Below are positions 24,562-32,527 of a stretch of 64,000 nt of DNA, in pieces. Each line of letters opens with the position of its first letter. Position 1 is the stretch's first letter. The translations under genes were made by a program, and so were the position numbers. The notes beneath the pieces are model-generated. The model saw only the letters and a list, made by a program, of their open reading frames with translations, ran no database searches and was not told the DNA's origin. The DNA comes from JAIBBV01 sp044347745 (GTDB lineage Bacteria > Bdellovibrionota_C > UBA2361 > JAFLCA01). Location of the stretch: assembly GCA_044347745.1 (NCBI GenBank), contig JBIKUD010000011.1, positions 17,560 through 81,559 of the forward strand, read 5' to 3'.

Positions 24562-26349
24562 ATGGTTGAGGCAAGTGGGAAGGCTGCGCGTGCCCGCCGT
24601 ATTCGTGTTGCTAATGCCCCCTACCTTGGAACTAACCCGTACCGGCTTCTTTCAGAGCTCGATTTTATTGAATACCAAGAGAATTTACCCAGTGAAAATG
24701 CGCGGAAATTACACGAAGGCCTGGTCGATATTGCTCTAATTCCAGCCAGTGATTTTGGTGCTCATGGTGGTTATGTAGGTTTGGATTATGGCTTGGCCTG
24801 TCGCCGTCGTTCACATTCGGTGATTTTAGCCGCACGCTGTCGGCCCCAAAAATTGACTCGCGTCTACTTGTATGAGGGCGCCGCAACATCGGTGCAACTT
24901 TTACGGCTTTTATTAAAGGAGCGTTGGAAAAATTCGCCCTTGCTCGTGCGTGATGCACGTGTGAAACCACATGAACTTGGTGATACCGAGGGAATGCTGG
25001 TGCTTGACGATGGGATGGAGAGCGACCATAAAACACTTCCGGTTCAGGAAGATTTGGTTGCCGCATGGGATCGGCTTACCTCTAAACCGTTTACATTTCT
25101 CATTTGGGCGCTTAGACCAGGAGTGCTTAGTTTAAAACAATTACAGCTTTTTCATGAACAGTTGGGACGAAGTTCAAGTATCGTGGAGCCCCTTATCCGT
25201 GACGCTGCTGAGGCGCAGGGTGTTCCCGTCGAGCGTTCACAGCGATTTTGGTCAGAATGTTATTCCTATTATTTTGACGAAACTATAGTTCAGGGAGTAG
25301 ATCTATTCTTTAAAAAAGCGTCCGACCAGCGCATCATGCCAGTATGCCAATATCGAAGTGCTACATTCACCTTATTTGAGAAGCGATCTTTTGGCGCTTT
25401 AAAAGAGCGTCCGATAGCGACGATTTTACAAGGTATAATTGACGGTGAACGACTCGGAGTTCAGAATGCGATTCGCATTGCCGAGCAAACCTCGCTCAGT
25501 GATTTAGGAATGACGGCTGATTTGGTTCGCTCTCGTTTGTTCCCCGAGCGTTCTTTAAGTGAGGCTTTGTTCCTTGATCCCCATGAAGATGGACATGTGT
25601 TGAGCCATCTTGAGCAGGCCAGTAAAAAAGGTGTGTGGCATGTGGTGCTCATGCCCGCGGTGCTGCAATCATTGCAGTCTTATCTTGACTTAATTTCGCG
25701 CATTCGAGCAGCAGGACCCTATTGGATTGAGGCCTTCACCCTGTCCCAGCTACACCAGCTTGCCGAGCAAACCGGAACCACAATGAATGATATTGTTTCG
25801 CGTTTGGTTACTGCCGGGCTGAATTCAATTTCTGGATATGGCGCTGGAATGTTGACATCGGTTGGTCTTAAGAGGCGTAAATCGAAATACTCCCAAGAAT
25901 CTTGGACCGATACGATTCGTACGATTCACCGTTCTGGTGCGAGTATGCACGCGCTCTTATCGCTGCATCCAAAAGAATCGTGGCAAGACCGCATTTCACA
26001 TTTGCTCGTGCTTCGCACGCTCCAAGAGGAGCATCCGGGATTTCATTCATGCCGAATTGAATTTGCACCCCAAGCTGCCTCTGGCTTAAAGGACCCAGAA
26101 GAGCGCTTGCGCGCCGTAGCATTGGCACGCTTATTTTTAGATAATGTCAGCACGATTGCAGAATCAAGAATTCATGAAGAGCCATTAACTGCTTCATTGT
26201 CGCTTAGTTTTGGAGCTAATCAAATTTTTATTCCGCATGGCCCTAATTCATTGCATGTAAGTGAGGTTTCAGTCGAAACGTTGCGTCGATTAGGAATTGA
26301 AGTCTCAACTCTCGTGCTTAAGTCTGATTCAGAAGGGCCCTTACAGTAA
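24562..26349 (+). CDS. MqnA domain fused to a cysteine-less MqnE-like domain
   Basis: Residues about 14-275 match MqnA (chorismate dehydratase, the entry to the futalosine pathway): R-V-A-N-A-P-Y-L-G-T-N-P-Y, D-I-A-L-I-P-A-S-D-F, S-H-S-V-I-L-A, A-T-S-V-Q-L-L-R-L-L and P-F-T-F-L-I-W. In the first motif the usual Asn of Y-L-N-T is Gly here, with an Asn two positions on. Residues about 285-595 match MqnE closely: I-I-D-G-E-R-L-G, Y-L-D-L-I-S-R-I-R, F-T-L-S-Q-L-H-Q-L-A-E-Q-T-G, I-x-x-I-H-R-S-G and L-S-F-G-A-N-Q. The stretch that should hold CxxxCxxC is shortened and has no cysteine triad, so it cannot be a normal radical SAM enzyme. The fusion is odd; I do not know a precedent. Confidence 0.7.
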   Translation: MVEASGKAARARRIRVANAPYLGTNPYRLLSELDFIEYQENLPSENARKLHEGLVDIALIPASDFGAHGGYVGLDYGLACRRRSHSVILAARCRPQKLTRVYLYEGAATSVQLLRLLLKERWKNSPLLVRDARVKPHELGDTEGMLVLDDGMESDHKTLPVQEDLVAAWDRLTSKPFTFLIWALRPGVLSLKQLQLFHEQLGRSSSIVEPLIRDAAEAQGVPVERSQRFWSECYSYYFDETIVQGVDLFFKKASDQRIMPVCQYRSATFTLFEKRSFGALKERPIATILQGIIDGERLGVQNAIRIAEQTSLSDLGMTADLVRSRLFPERSLSEALFLDPHEDGHVLSHLEQASKKGVWHVVLMPAVLQSLQSYLDLISRIRAAGPYWIEAFTLSQLHQLAEQTGTTMNDIVSRLVTAGLNSISGYGAGMLTSVGLKRRKSKYSQESWTDTIRTIHRSGASMHALLSLHPKESWQDRISHLLVLRTLQEEHPGFHSCRIEFAPQAASGLKDPEERLRAVALARLFLDNVSTIAESRIHEEPLTASLSLSFGANQIFIPHGPNSLHVSEVSVETLRRLGIEVSTLVLKSDSEGPLQ

Positions 26350-26356
26350 ATAGGTT

Positions 26357-27226
26357 ATGGATATGGGCATGGTGTCAAAGGTGCAAACGTGGGGTGCGTT
26401 AATTAAGTTTTCTCACAGTGTATTTGCTTTGCCATTTGCCCTCAGTATGGCGGTGTTTGTAGCCCATAGGCGAGAAGTTTTGCTGAGTCAGTGGATTTGG
26501 ATTGTGGTTGCTTTAGTTGCAGCTCGCTCAGCTGCAATGACCTTTAATCGAATTGTGGACCGGCACTTTGATGCGCAAAATCCCAGAACGCGACAGCGAG
26601 AGCTCCCATCGGGTAAAATTAACTTACAAAGTGCGCAGCTATTTCTTGCTCTCAGTTCATTGGTTTTTGTGATAAGCGCAGCAGCCTTGGGGCTTCATTG
26701 CCTCTATCTTTCGCCACTCGTTTTGGCGGTGTTGCTGTTATACTCGCTGTGTAAACGCTTCACCACGTATTCCCACTTGGTGCTTGGCTTATCGTTGGCG
26801 CTGGCTCCTGGTGGGGTGTGGTATGCGTTAACGGCCGAGTTCGCCTGGCTGCCGATCCCGTTTATGTGCGGAGTCCTTTGCTGGGTAGCTGGCTTTGATA
26901 TTTTGTATGCGTGCCAGGATCGCGATTTTGATGTCTCACATAAGTTGCACTCAATTCCCGCCTGGCTCGGACTGGAACGAGCATTTCTGGTTTCTCGAGC
27001 TCTCCATCTGCTCACACTTATGTTTTTCTGCATTTTCGGCTTAGTTGCAGAGTTGAGTGTCATTTATTTTGGTGGGCTCACTGTTTTTGGTTGGTTCCTT
27101 TTTGATCAGCATCAATTAGTCTCTCCGAAAGACTTAAGTCGCCTTGATGCTGCGTTTTTTACGCGTAATGGCTTTGCCAGCGTGGTGTTTTTTGGCGGCA
27201 TGTGGCTTGAGCATTTCGGTCGTTAG
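26357..27226 (+). CDS. mqnP: UbiA-family prenyltransferase MqnP
   Basis: This polytopic prenyltransferase attaches the isoprenoid tail to the aromatic menaquinone precursor of the futalosine route. The two magnesium-binding motifs are N-R-I-V-D-R-H-F-D (about 66-74) and D-R-D-F-D-V-S-H-K-L-H-S-I-P (about 193-206), and about eight hydrophobic segments are visible. It follows the MqnA fusion by seven bases as the last operon gene. The mqnP name rests on that context together with the proteobacterial UbiA-like pattern; a 4-hydroxybenzoate polyprenyltransferase of ubiquinone synthesis would look similar. Confidence 0.8.
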   Translation: MDMGMVSKVQTWGALIKFSHSVFALPFALSMAVFVAHRREVLLSQWIWIVVALVAARSAAMTFNRIVDRHFDAQNPRTRQRELPSGKINLQSAQLFLALSSLVFVISAAALGLHCLYLSPLVLAVLLLYSLCKRFTTYSHLVLGLSLALAPGGVWYALTAEFAWLPIPFMCGVLCWVAGFDILYACQDRDFDVSHKLHSIPAWLGLERAFLVSRALHLLTLMFFCIFGLVAELSVIYFGGLTVFGWFLFDQHQLVSPKDLSRLDAAFFTRNGFASVVFFGGMWLEHFGR

Positions 27227-27375
27227 GTCTTAAAACGCGCTGACCGTTAAAAATGCCTTGCAGGATGAGTGCAGAACCCGTCTTGGGGCTCATTTCCCTA
27301 ATATTTCGAATTATGCTAGGCTCACTTTAATTAGAGGCCGGGTTGCAATTATGCCCCGAGCCGCGAGGCGTAGCG

Positions 27376-27388
27376 TACACGAGTCTAG
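27376..27388. repeat. 13-bp direct repeat flanking the helicase gene, copy 1
   Basis: TACACGAGTCTAG occurs here and again at 28845-28857, exactly over the stop codon of the helicase. The two copies bracket the gene. It may be chance or a trace of an old duplication. Confidence 0.35.
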
Positions 27389-27435
27389 CAGGTTCAAATA
27401 CAGCTTTAGTCCTCCACTTAAAGGAATGTATTTGT

Positions 27436-28857
27436 ATGCAAGATCAAGCTGCGTTGTCAGCCTCTACCCCTTCGTCCGCATTTTCCTGTTTCGCGTTTGA
27501 TAAGTACCTCGAGGCCGCCATTAAGCGGGCAGGGTACACCGAGCCAACACCAATTCAAAAACAAGCAATCCCAGTAGTATTATCCGGAAAAGATGTACTC
27601 GGACTAGCCCAAACAGGCACCGGAAAAACGGCTGCTTTTGCTTTGCCTATTCTGCAAAAACTTCTCCCGAATCATAGCCGCTTACCGCGTGTATTGGTGG
27701 TGGTGCCTACGCGTGAGCTTGCGTCTCAAGTAGCCTCGGTGTTTCGTGCTATGAGCTTTGGTAGCCCGCTTAAAATCGCCGAAATTTTTGGTGGTGTGGG
27801 CTTTGATCGGCAAATTCAAGAGCTACGTGCTGGCGTAGATGTCGTAGTGGCTTGTCCTGGACGGCTGCTTGATTTGATAGAAAGAAGGGCCATCGTGCTG
27901 ACTGGCGTCCAAACGTTGGTGCTTGATGAAGCAGACCAAATGTTTGATATGGGATTTTTGCCAACTATTCGCAGGGTTTTAAGAGTATTGCCTCAGAAAC
28001 GTCAAAATTTGCTTTTTTCAGCCACCATGCCTCGCGAATTGCGAGGTCTTGCAATGGAAGTATTGCGCTCGCCGCAAACTGTTGAAGTAAGCAGGGGAGA
28101 AGCTGCAGTAACTATTACTCATTCAATTTATGAAGTGCAGCAGGAACAGAAAGTTTCGTTGCTTCAGCACTTGCTCAGCACGATTCCGAGCGATTCTGTG
28201 CTTGTGTTTACGCGCACCAAACATCGCGCTAAGCGGCTTGCGCAACAATTAAAGGCGCTTGGTCGTTCAGTAACCTCATTGCAGGGAAATCTGACACAAG
28301 GACAACGTGTGCGTGCTATGGAAGGGTTTCGTTCCGGCGATTATCAAATTATGGTAGCGACGGATATTGCAGCGCGTGGCATCGACGTTTCTTCTGTCTC
28401 TCATGTGATTAATTTTGACATTCCCGACACCGTCGATGCCTATGTGCATCGCATTGGCAGAACAGGCCGTGCGGCAAAAGATGGCGATGCCTTTACTTTT
28501 GTAACTCGGGAAGATTTAGGCATGCTGCGTGATATTGAGCGCCGCATGGGTGGAAAACTTCAGCGTGGGAAAATACCAGAGAACTTGCCATTTGTAGCTC
28601 CGCCTCAAAGAGAGGGGGGCGAAAGACGCGAACGGCCTCAGCGCGGCGGAGGACAGGGCCAAAGACAGGGGCGAAGTCGCAACCAAGGTCAAGGCCAAAG
28701 CGAAGGATACGGACAGGGTTCGGGTCAGAGCCGATCGCAGCGGTCGGAATATAATCGCAACTGGCGCGGAGGCTCAAATCAGCAACAAAGTCCTGGTGGG
28801 CAATCACGTCGTAGAAATTCAGGCCGCAATTTTGACAACCGTGCTACACGAGTCTAG
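27436..28857 (+). CDS. DEAD-box ATP-dependent RNA helicase (RhlE-like)
   Basis: This RNA helicase unwinds RNA in ribosome assembly or mRNA turnover. Motifs in order are the Q-motif with P-T-P-I-Q, A-Q-T-G-T-G-K-T (I), P-T-R-E-L-A (Ia), V-L-D-E-A-D (II), S-A-T (III), A-T-D-I-A-A-R-G-I-D (V) and H-R-I-G-R-T-G-R (VI). The last about 90 residues are an Arg/Gly/Gln-rich disordered tail, typical of RhlE and cold-shock helicases. I start at ATG 27436 (AAGGA upstream); the frame extends 93 bases more. The long leader (about 200 bases after mqnP) may hold cold-responsive control. The end overlaps the convergent Flp-pilin-like gene by 14 bases. Confidence 0.9.
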   Translation: MQDQAALSASTPSSAFSCFAFDKYLEAAIKRAGYTEPTPIQKQAIPVVLSGKDVLGLAQTGTGKTAAFALPILQKLLPNHSRLPRVLVVVPTRELASQVASVFRAMSFGSPLKIAEIFGGVGFDRQIQELRAGVDVVVACPGRLLDLIERRAIVLTGVQTLVLDEADQMFDMGFLPTIRRVLRVLPQKRQNLLFSATMPRELRGLAMEVLRSPQTVEVSRGEAAVTITHSIYEVQQEQKVSLLQHLLSTIPSDSVLVFTRTKHRAKRLAQQLKALGRSVTSLQGNLTQGQRVRAMEGFRSGDYQIMVATDIAARGIDVSSVSHVINFDIPDTVDAYVHRIGRTGRAAKDGDAFTFVTREDLGMLRDIERRMGGKLQRGKIPENLPFVAPPQREGGERRERPQRGGGQGQRQGRSRNQGQGQSEGYGQGSGQSRSQRSEYNRNWRGGSNQQQSPGGQSRRRNSGRNFDNRATRV

Positions 28858-29140
28858 AGAGTTGGCCTCCACCTGGATGCGGGGCACTTTCAATGAACTG
28901 AATTTGGCATGTATGGTCCTCGACGGTGATAGTTAGTCCGCTAATCGGGTCAGTACGAGTACTTGTCCTTGGGACTCCAATCATACCCTGCTTTGCTTCG
29001 CAGAGCTTTAACTGAATTGCCTCACCTGTGAGGCGCAGCGAGGGCACAGAAATGAGCAGAAAAAGGGTGATGATTGGAATGTATTCCACTATTGAGGCAC
29101 CACGTTCCTCTTTTAACCGGCAATTTGTTTGTCTTTGCAT
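28844..29140 (-). CDS. Flp/TadE-like pilin-type small protein
   Basis: The N-terminus reads E-E-R-G-A-S-I-V-E-Y-x-P-I-I-T-L-F-L-L, the processing and membrane pattern of Flp/TadE-type pseudopilins (Gly-x-x-x-x-Val-Glu-Tyr), followed by a short soluble tail of about 60 residues with two cysteines. GAGG sits eight bases ahead of the ATG. No other tad genes are in the window, so it could be a lone pseudopilin. The convergent 14-base overlap with the helicase stop is noted. Confidence 0.55.
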   Translation of the reverse strand: MQRQTNCRLKEERGASIVEYIPIITLFLLISVPSLRLTGEAIQLKLCEAKQGMIGVPRTSTRTDPISGLTITVEDHTCQIQFIESAPHPGGGQLSRLV

Positions 29141-29261
29141 AGAGAAATCCTCGCTCTATGCTGTATCGACAAAATACAACGCTCCTCAAGCGTTATGGGC
29201 TTGGGTGCCGTAAAACCAAAAAAATCAGGAATGGGCTCTAGGAAAACTTCTTAACCCCAGG

Positions 29262-29510
29262 CTAAGCAGTAGCCCATGCCGAGTCATTTTTTGCACCAAG
29301 AAGACTAGAGCATACAATGTCAACTAACCTCCGGGCTCTTTGCGAAAACCGGCTAGGCACCAACAACCTGTAGCCTGATGCCTTATGTTTGCCGCTCGAC
29401 ATCTCAATATGCTCTAAAAGGAGCGGAATGCCGGCATCTTCCAAAGCATCGCAGGCCCTGGTGGCAAGTGGTTGTTCAGTTGTCGTAGTGAGTACAAGAT
29501 ACTGGTCCAT
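29262..29510 (-). CDS. small DUF2007-like protein
   Basis: The 82-residue product has the DUF2007 pattern: a strand Q-Y-L-V-L-T-T, a helix with A-C-D-A-L-E-D-A-G-I-P-L, and a later V-P-x-x-F-S-Q-R-A-R-R-L-V. This family is annotated as putative signal transducing without a known mechanism. The start at 29510 is supported by GGGGGA four bases upstream; a longer open frame begins at 29594. No signal peptide. Confidence 0.55.
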   Translation of the reverse strand: MDQYLVLTTTTEQPLATRACDALEDAGIPLLLEHIEMSSGKHKASGYRLLVPSRFSQRARRLVDIVCSSLLGAKNDSAWATA

Positions 29511-30153
29511 TTTTCCCCCATGTGCACCCCGAAGCTGCCCGAGGGCAATCGGTGCGTACCCAAACCCTTCGCTGCTGACTTTGCTTTCCAACACGAACTA
29601 TTGAGGTTAGGCTTCTTAAAATAATCCGCCCAAACTGCTGCGGCCTTCGGCCACTAGGGCCAAAGAATAAATTCAGAAAAGAAAATTCGCATCCGATGCA
29701 GTTCACCCTTTAACTTGAAGCGCATCGAGCTAAATTTTTCGAGGCATCAGATTTTAGGTCTGCCCGCCCCATACTGAGCCCGAAAGCATTGTATCGGGGG
29801 CGTTTTATAATTTGGCAAAACCTACGGCGGACGAATTTGCTACGTACTACAATTTATCAGCCCGCACACAAACCTGATGCTTCCAGAAAGTATTACGAAC
29901 GATTTAAAAAGGCGAAAGGGGAAAAATTCACCAGTCGCCCAATCTAACTGCGTTTTGAGTGTAGGGTATTGAATTGACGAGTTAATAATTTGCGTGGTGA
30001 GTTGAGACCCTTGTTTGAAGTTTTAGGGCTTGCGCCTTGAAAAAGTGCCACTGATGGGCATCTTTTGGCCCTCGTGTTAAACAATCTTGGATCATTTTGA
30101 TGAAAGGTTTAGCTTTCTTGGAATGACTTTAGTTTAAGGTGTAATAGGTATCA
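29511..30153. other. gene-free region before the kinase gene
   Basis: I see no CDS. There is a terminator-like hairpin at 29764-29806, a GGCC-rich palindrome (near 29640-29660), and an AT-rich leader for the kinase gene. Promoters could not be assigned with confidence. Confidence 0.4.
29764..29806 (+). terminator. intrinsic terminator without an obvious upstream gene
   Basis: CGCCCC and ATAC (29765-29774) pair with GTAT and GGGGCG (29791-29802, two-base bulge), and TTTTATAATTT follows on the plus strand. No plus-strand gene ends before it, so it may end an unrecognised small RNA or a leaderless transcript. Confidence 0.45.
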
Positions 30154-31236
30154 ATGAGTCAGACTCAAGCGCTCCAAAAAATTCTTGTTGAATTTAATAT
30201 TGATGGGCAACTGCTTGCTCTCGATCCTATAAAGCGAGGCCACATCAACCAAACTTTTGTAAGTTGTTGGAGCCAGGCCAGCGGAGAGCGGCGATATGTG
30301 CATCAGCGCATTAACCATTCAATTTTTAAAGATGTGAAAGGGTTGATGTCGAACGTTGAGAAAGTGTGCTCCCATCTTGGTCGTTTATATGCGGGGCTGA
30401 GTCAGCGCCGAGCCTTACAGCTTGTACCAACTCGACGTGGTAACAGTTACTTGGAAACACAAGAGGGCACCTATTGGCGGACGTATGCTTATGTTGAAGG
30501 GACTGAAACATTTGATGTTTGTCCATCGGTGCGACATGCCTATGAGGCTGCCCAGGCGCTGGCTCATTTTGTGGTCGATTTAAGTGCGCTTTCGGTTTCA
30601 GATTTTTGTGAACCTATCCCTAAATTTCAGGATGCTCGTTTTCGATATGAGGGTTTAGATGACGCAATAAAAAATGATCGTGCCTCTCGTCTCGCGTCAG
30701 TAGGGCCTGAAATTGAATTTGCACTGGCGCAAAAAGCAGCCGCTTGTGTCGTAGTTGATACGGTTAAAAGTGGCGCGGTGCCGTGTCGTATTACGCATGC
30801 TGACCCTAAAGTGAATAACGTTCTTTTTGACCCGCTTACCCAGCAAGGTCTCGGAGTGGTTGATCTAGACACGGTAATGCCTGGGTCATTACTGTACGAT
30901 TTTGGAGATTTAGTGAGAAGTACGGCGGTTCCTTCTGCGGAGGATGAAACTGATTTACGCAAAGTGGGAATGTCGCTTGAGTATTATACTGCCTTGCTCA
31001 AAGGCTATCGCGAGAGTGCACGAAATTTATTAACGAAGTCCGAAATTGAACTTTTGCCCCTTGCTCCGCGGGCACTTGCTCTAACTTTAGGGGTCCGGTT
31101 CTTGGCCGATCACCTCAATGGCGATACCTACTTTCAGGTGCATCGCCCAGGTCAAAACCTCGATAGAGCCAGGGCGCAGTTTCAAATAGCTCGAAGTATG
31201 GAGGCTCAGGAAAAAATGATGCGGGCCGAGCCCTGA
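30154..31236 (+). CDS. NahK-like phosphotransferase (APH fold)
   Basis: This kinase-like protein belongs to the aminoglycoside phosphotransferase/NahK group, which includes N-acetylhexosamine 1-kinase. Motifs are R-G-H-I-N-Q-T-F near residue 28 (nucleotide loop), R-I-N-H-S-I-F-K-D, the catalytic H-A-D-P-K-V-N-N-V-L-F (about 215-225) and V-V-D-L-D-T-V-M-P-G (about 237-246). Length of 360 residues fits NahK-like proteins. Substrate is not certain; hexosamine kinase activity is family knowledge. It stands alone, upstream of the ole cluster. Confidence 0.75.
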   Translation: MSQTQALQKILVEFNIDGQLLALDPIKRGHINQTFVSCWSQASGERRYVHQRINHSIFKDVKGLMSNVEKVCSHLGRLYAGLSQRRALQLVPTRRGNSYLETQEGTYWRTYAYVEGTETFDVCPSVRHAYEAAQALAHFVVDLSALSVSDFCEPIPKFQDARFRYEGLDDAIKNDRASRLASVGPEIEFALAQKAAACVVVDTVKSGAVPCRITHADPKVNNVLFDPLTQQGLGVVDLDTVMPGSLLYDFGDLVRSTAVPSAEDETDLRKVGMSLEYYTALLKGYRESARNLLTKSEIELLPLAPRALALTLGVRFLADHLNGDTYFQVHRPGQNLDRARAQFQIARSMEAQEKMMRAEP

Positions 31237-31319
31237 ATTGTCTTGTAATAACAATTAGTTAATTCGCCCCTCTTTTTTTGCTCGAAGTCAGTCATCGGGG
31301 TTGGCAGGTGCCGCTTCAG

Positions 31320-31382
31320 CAATATATGATGGGGGAACTTTGGCTTGCACTCTCATAAGTGCTTGGTGAAGCCCCCGTATTG
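31320..31382 (+). promoter_or_regulatory. long hairpin upstream of oleA
   Basis: A 63-base sequence can fold with outer arms CAATA/TATTG, then GGGGG/CCCCC and GCACT/AGTGC around a small loop. It lies 62 bases before oleA. It may be a leader hairpin or attenuator. Pairing is interrupted by internal loops. Confidence 0.45.
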
Positions 31383-31443
31383 TTAATTTTGGTCCGCCAC
31401 GTAATGCGCGTTTTTTGCTGCGCACTTTTTGAGAAGTTCGGCT

Positions 31444-32505
31444 ATGAGGTCGTTTTCATTTAAGCACGTAAGAATAGAATCTCTTGCGTTTAATCGCCCC
31501 CCAATTGAGCTGGGTTCAGCCGAACTTGAAGATAGGGTGGCTCCAATTTATAACCGCCTCGGAATTCCGTTTGGTACTTTGGAGAAATTAAGTGGCGTAA
31601 GAAATCGGTATTTTTGGAGCCAACAAGTCAGCCCAAGCACCGTTGCTACTGAAGCAGCAAAGATGGCGCTTGAACAGGCTGGCCTGGCATCTCATGACAT
31701 AGGCGCTCTGTTCAATTGTTCGGTTTCCCGTGACTACTTTGAACCCGCAACGGCCTGTATCGTGCATCGTAATCTTGAGATGCCAGAAAGTTGTATGGCG
31801 CTGGATATCACCAATGCGTGCATCGGTTTCTCAAATGGATTGCAACTCTTGGGTAATCTCATTGAGTCCGGGGTAGTCAAAGCTGGACTTCTTGTATCTG
31901 GGGAGAATGTTTCAAAAATTGTCGACAATAGCGTGCGTTTTCTCGAACAGAATGCCTCAATTTCACGGGATGAACTGATTAAACTTCTTCCCACCCTCAC
32001 GCTTGGCTGTGGAGCGGTTGCTTGTGTGCTTACCCATGAGTCTATTTCAAAATCCTCCCATAAACTTTTGAGTTTGGTTTCACGCTCGGCCACTGAGTTT
32101 AATGATTTGTGCGCAGGAAATGGTGATTATTGTTTCCATCAAGATGGTGAAATTAACCCCATCATGTACACTGAGTCTTCCAAACTTATCAGCTCTGCTG
32201 CGAAGGTTGGGGCTCGGGTGTGGAAGGATATGAGCGGATTGCTTGGCTGGAGCAAACAAGATGTAGACCATATCTTTTGTCACCAAGTCGGCCGCCAGGT
32301 GAACAAAGCTTTCTATGACGAAATGGGCTTAGAACTTGAGAAAGAGTTCACTATTTATAAAACCCACGGAAATATGGTTTCGGTAGCGCTTCCGGCAGCT
32401 TTAACCATAGGCGCCCAAGAAAAGGGAATGAAAGCAGGGGACAAAATTGTGCTTACTGCTTTCGGTAGTGGACTGAATGCAATTTTTACCGCCATCGAGT
32501 GGTAG
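31444..32505 (+). CDS. oleA: OleA, acyl-CoA condensing enzyme
   Basis: OleA of the thiolase superfamily condenses two fatty acyl-CoAs head to head to a beta-keto acid, the first step of long-chain olefin synthesis. The active-site Cys is in I-T-N-A-C-I-G-F (about residue 126), His in F-C-H-Q-V-G-R, and Asn in T-H-G-N-M-V-S-V-A-L-P. FabH/thiolase-like G-x-A-x-x-F-G-S-G ends the chain. I use the ATG at 31444; another ATG is 15 bases upstream. The gene is 22 bases ahead of oleBC and starts the ole operon. Confidence 0.92.
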   Translation: MRSFSFKHVRIESLAFNRPPIELGSAELEDRVAPIYNRLGIPFGTLEKLSGVRNRYFWSQQVSPSTVATEAAKMALEQAGLASHDIGALFNCSVSRDYFEPATACIVHRNLEMPESCMALDITNACIGFSNGLQLLGNLIESGVVKAGLLVSGENVSKIVDNSVRFLEQNASISRDELIKLLPTLTLGCGAVACVLTHESISKSSHKLLSLVSRSATEFNDLCAGNGDYCFHQDGEINPIMYTESSKLISSAAKVGARVWKDMSGLLGWSKQDVDHIFCHQVGRQVNKAFYDEMGLELEKEFTIYKTHGNMVSVALPAALTIGAQEKGMKAGDKIVLTAFGSGLNAIFTAIEW

Positions 32506-32527
32506 TCGTTTACCATAGTCCCTTGTT

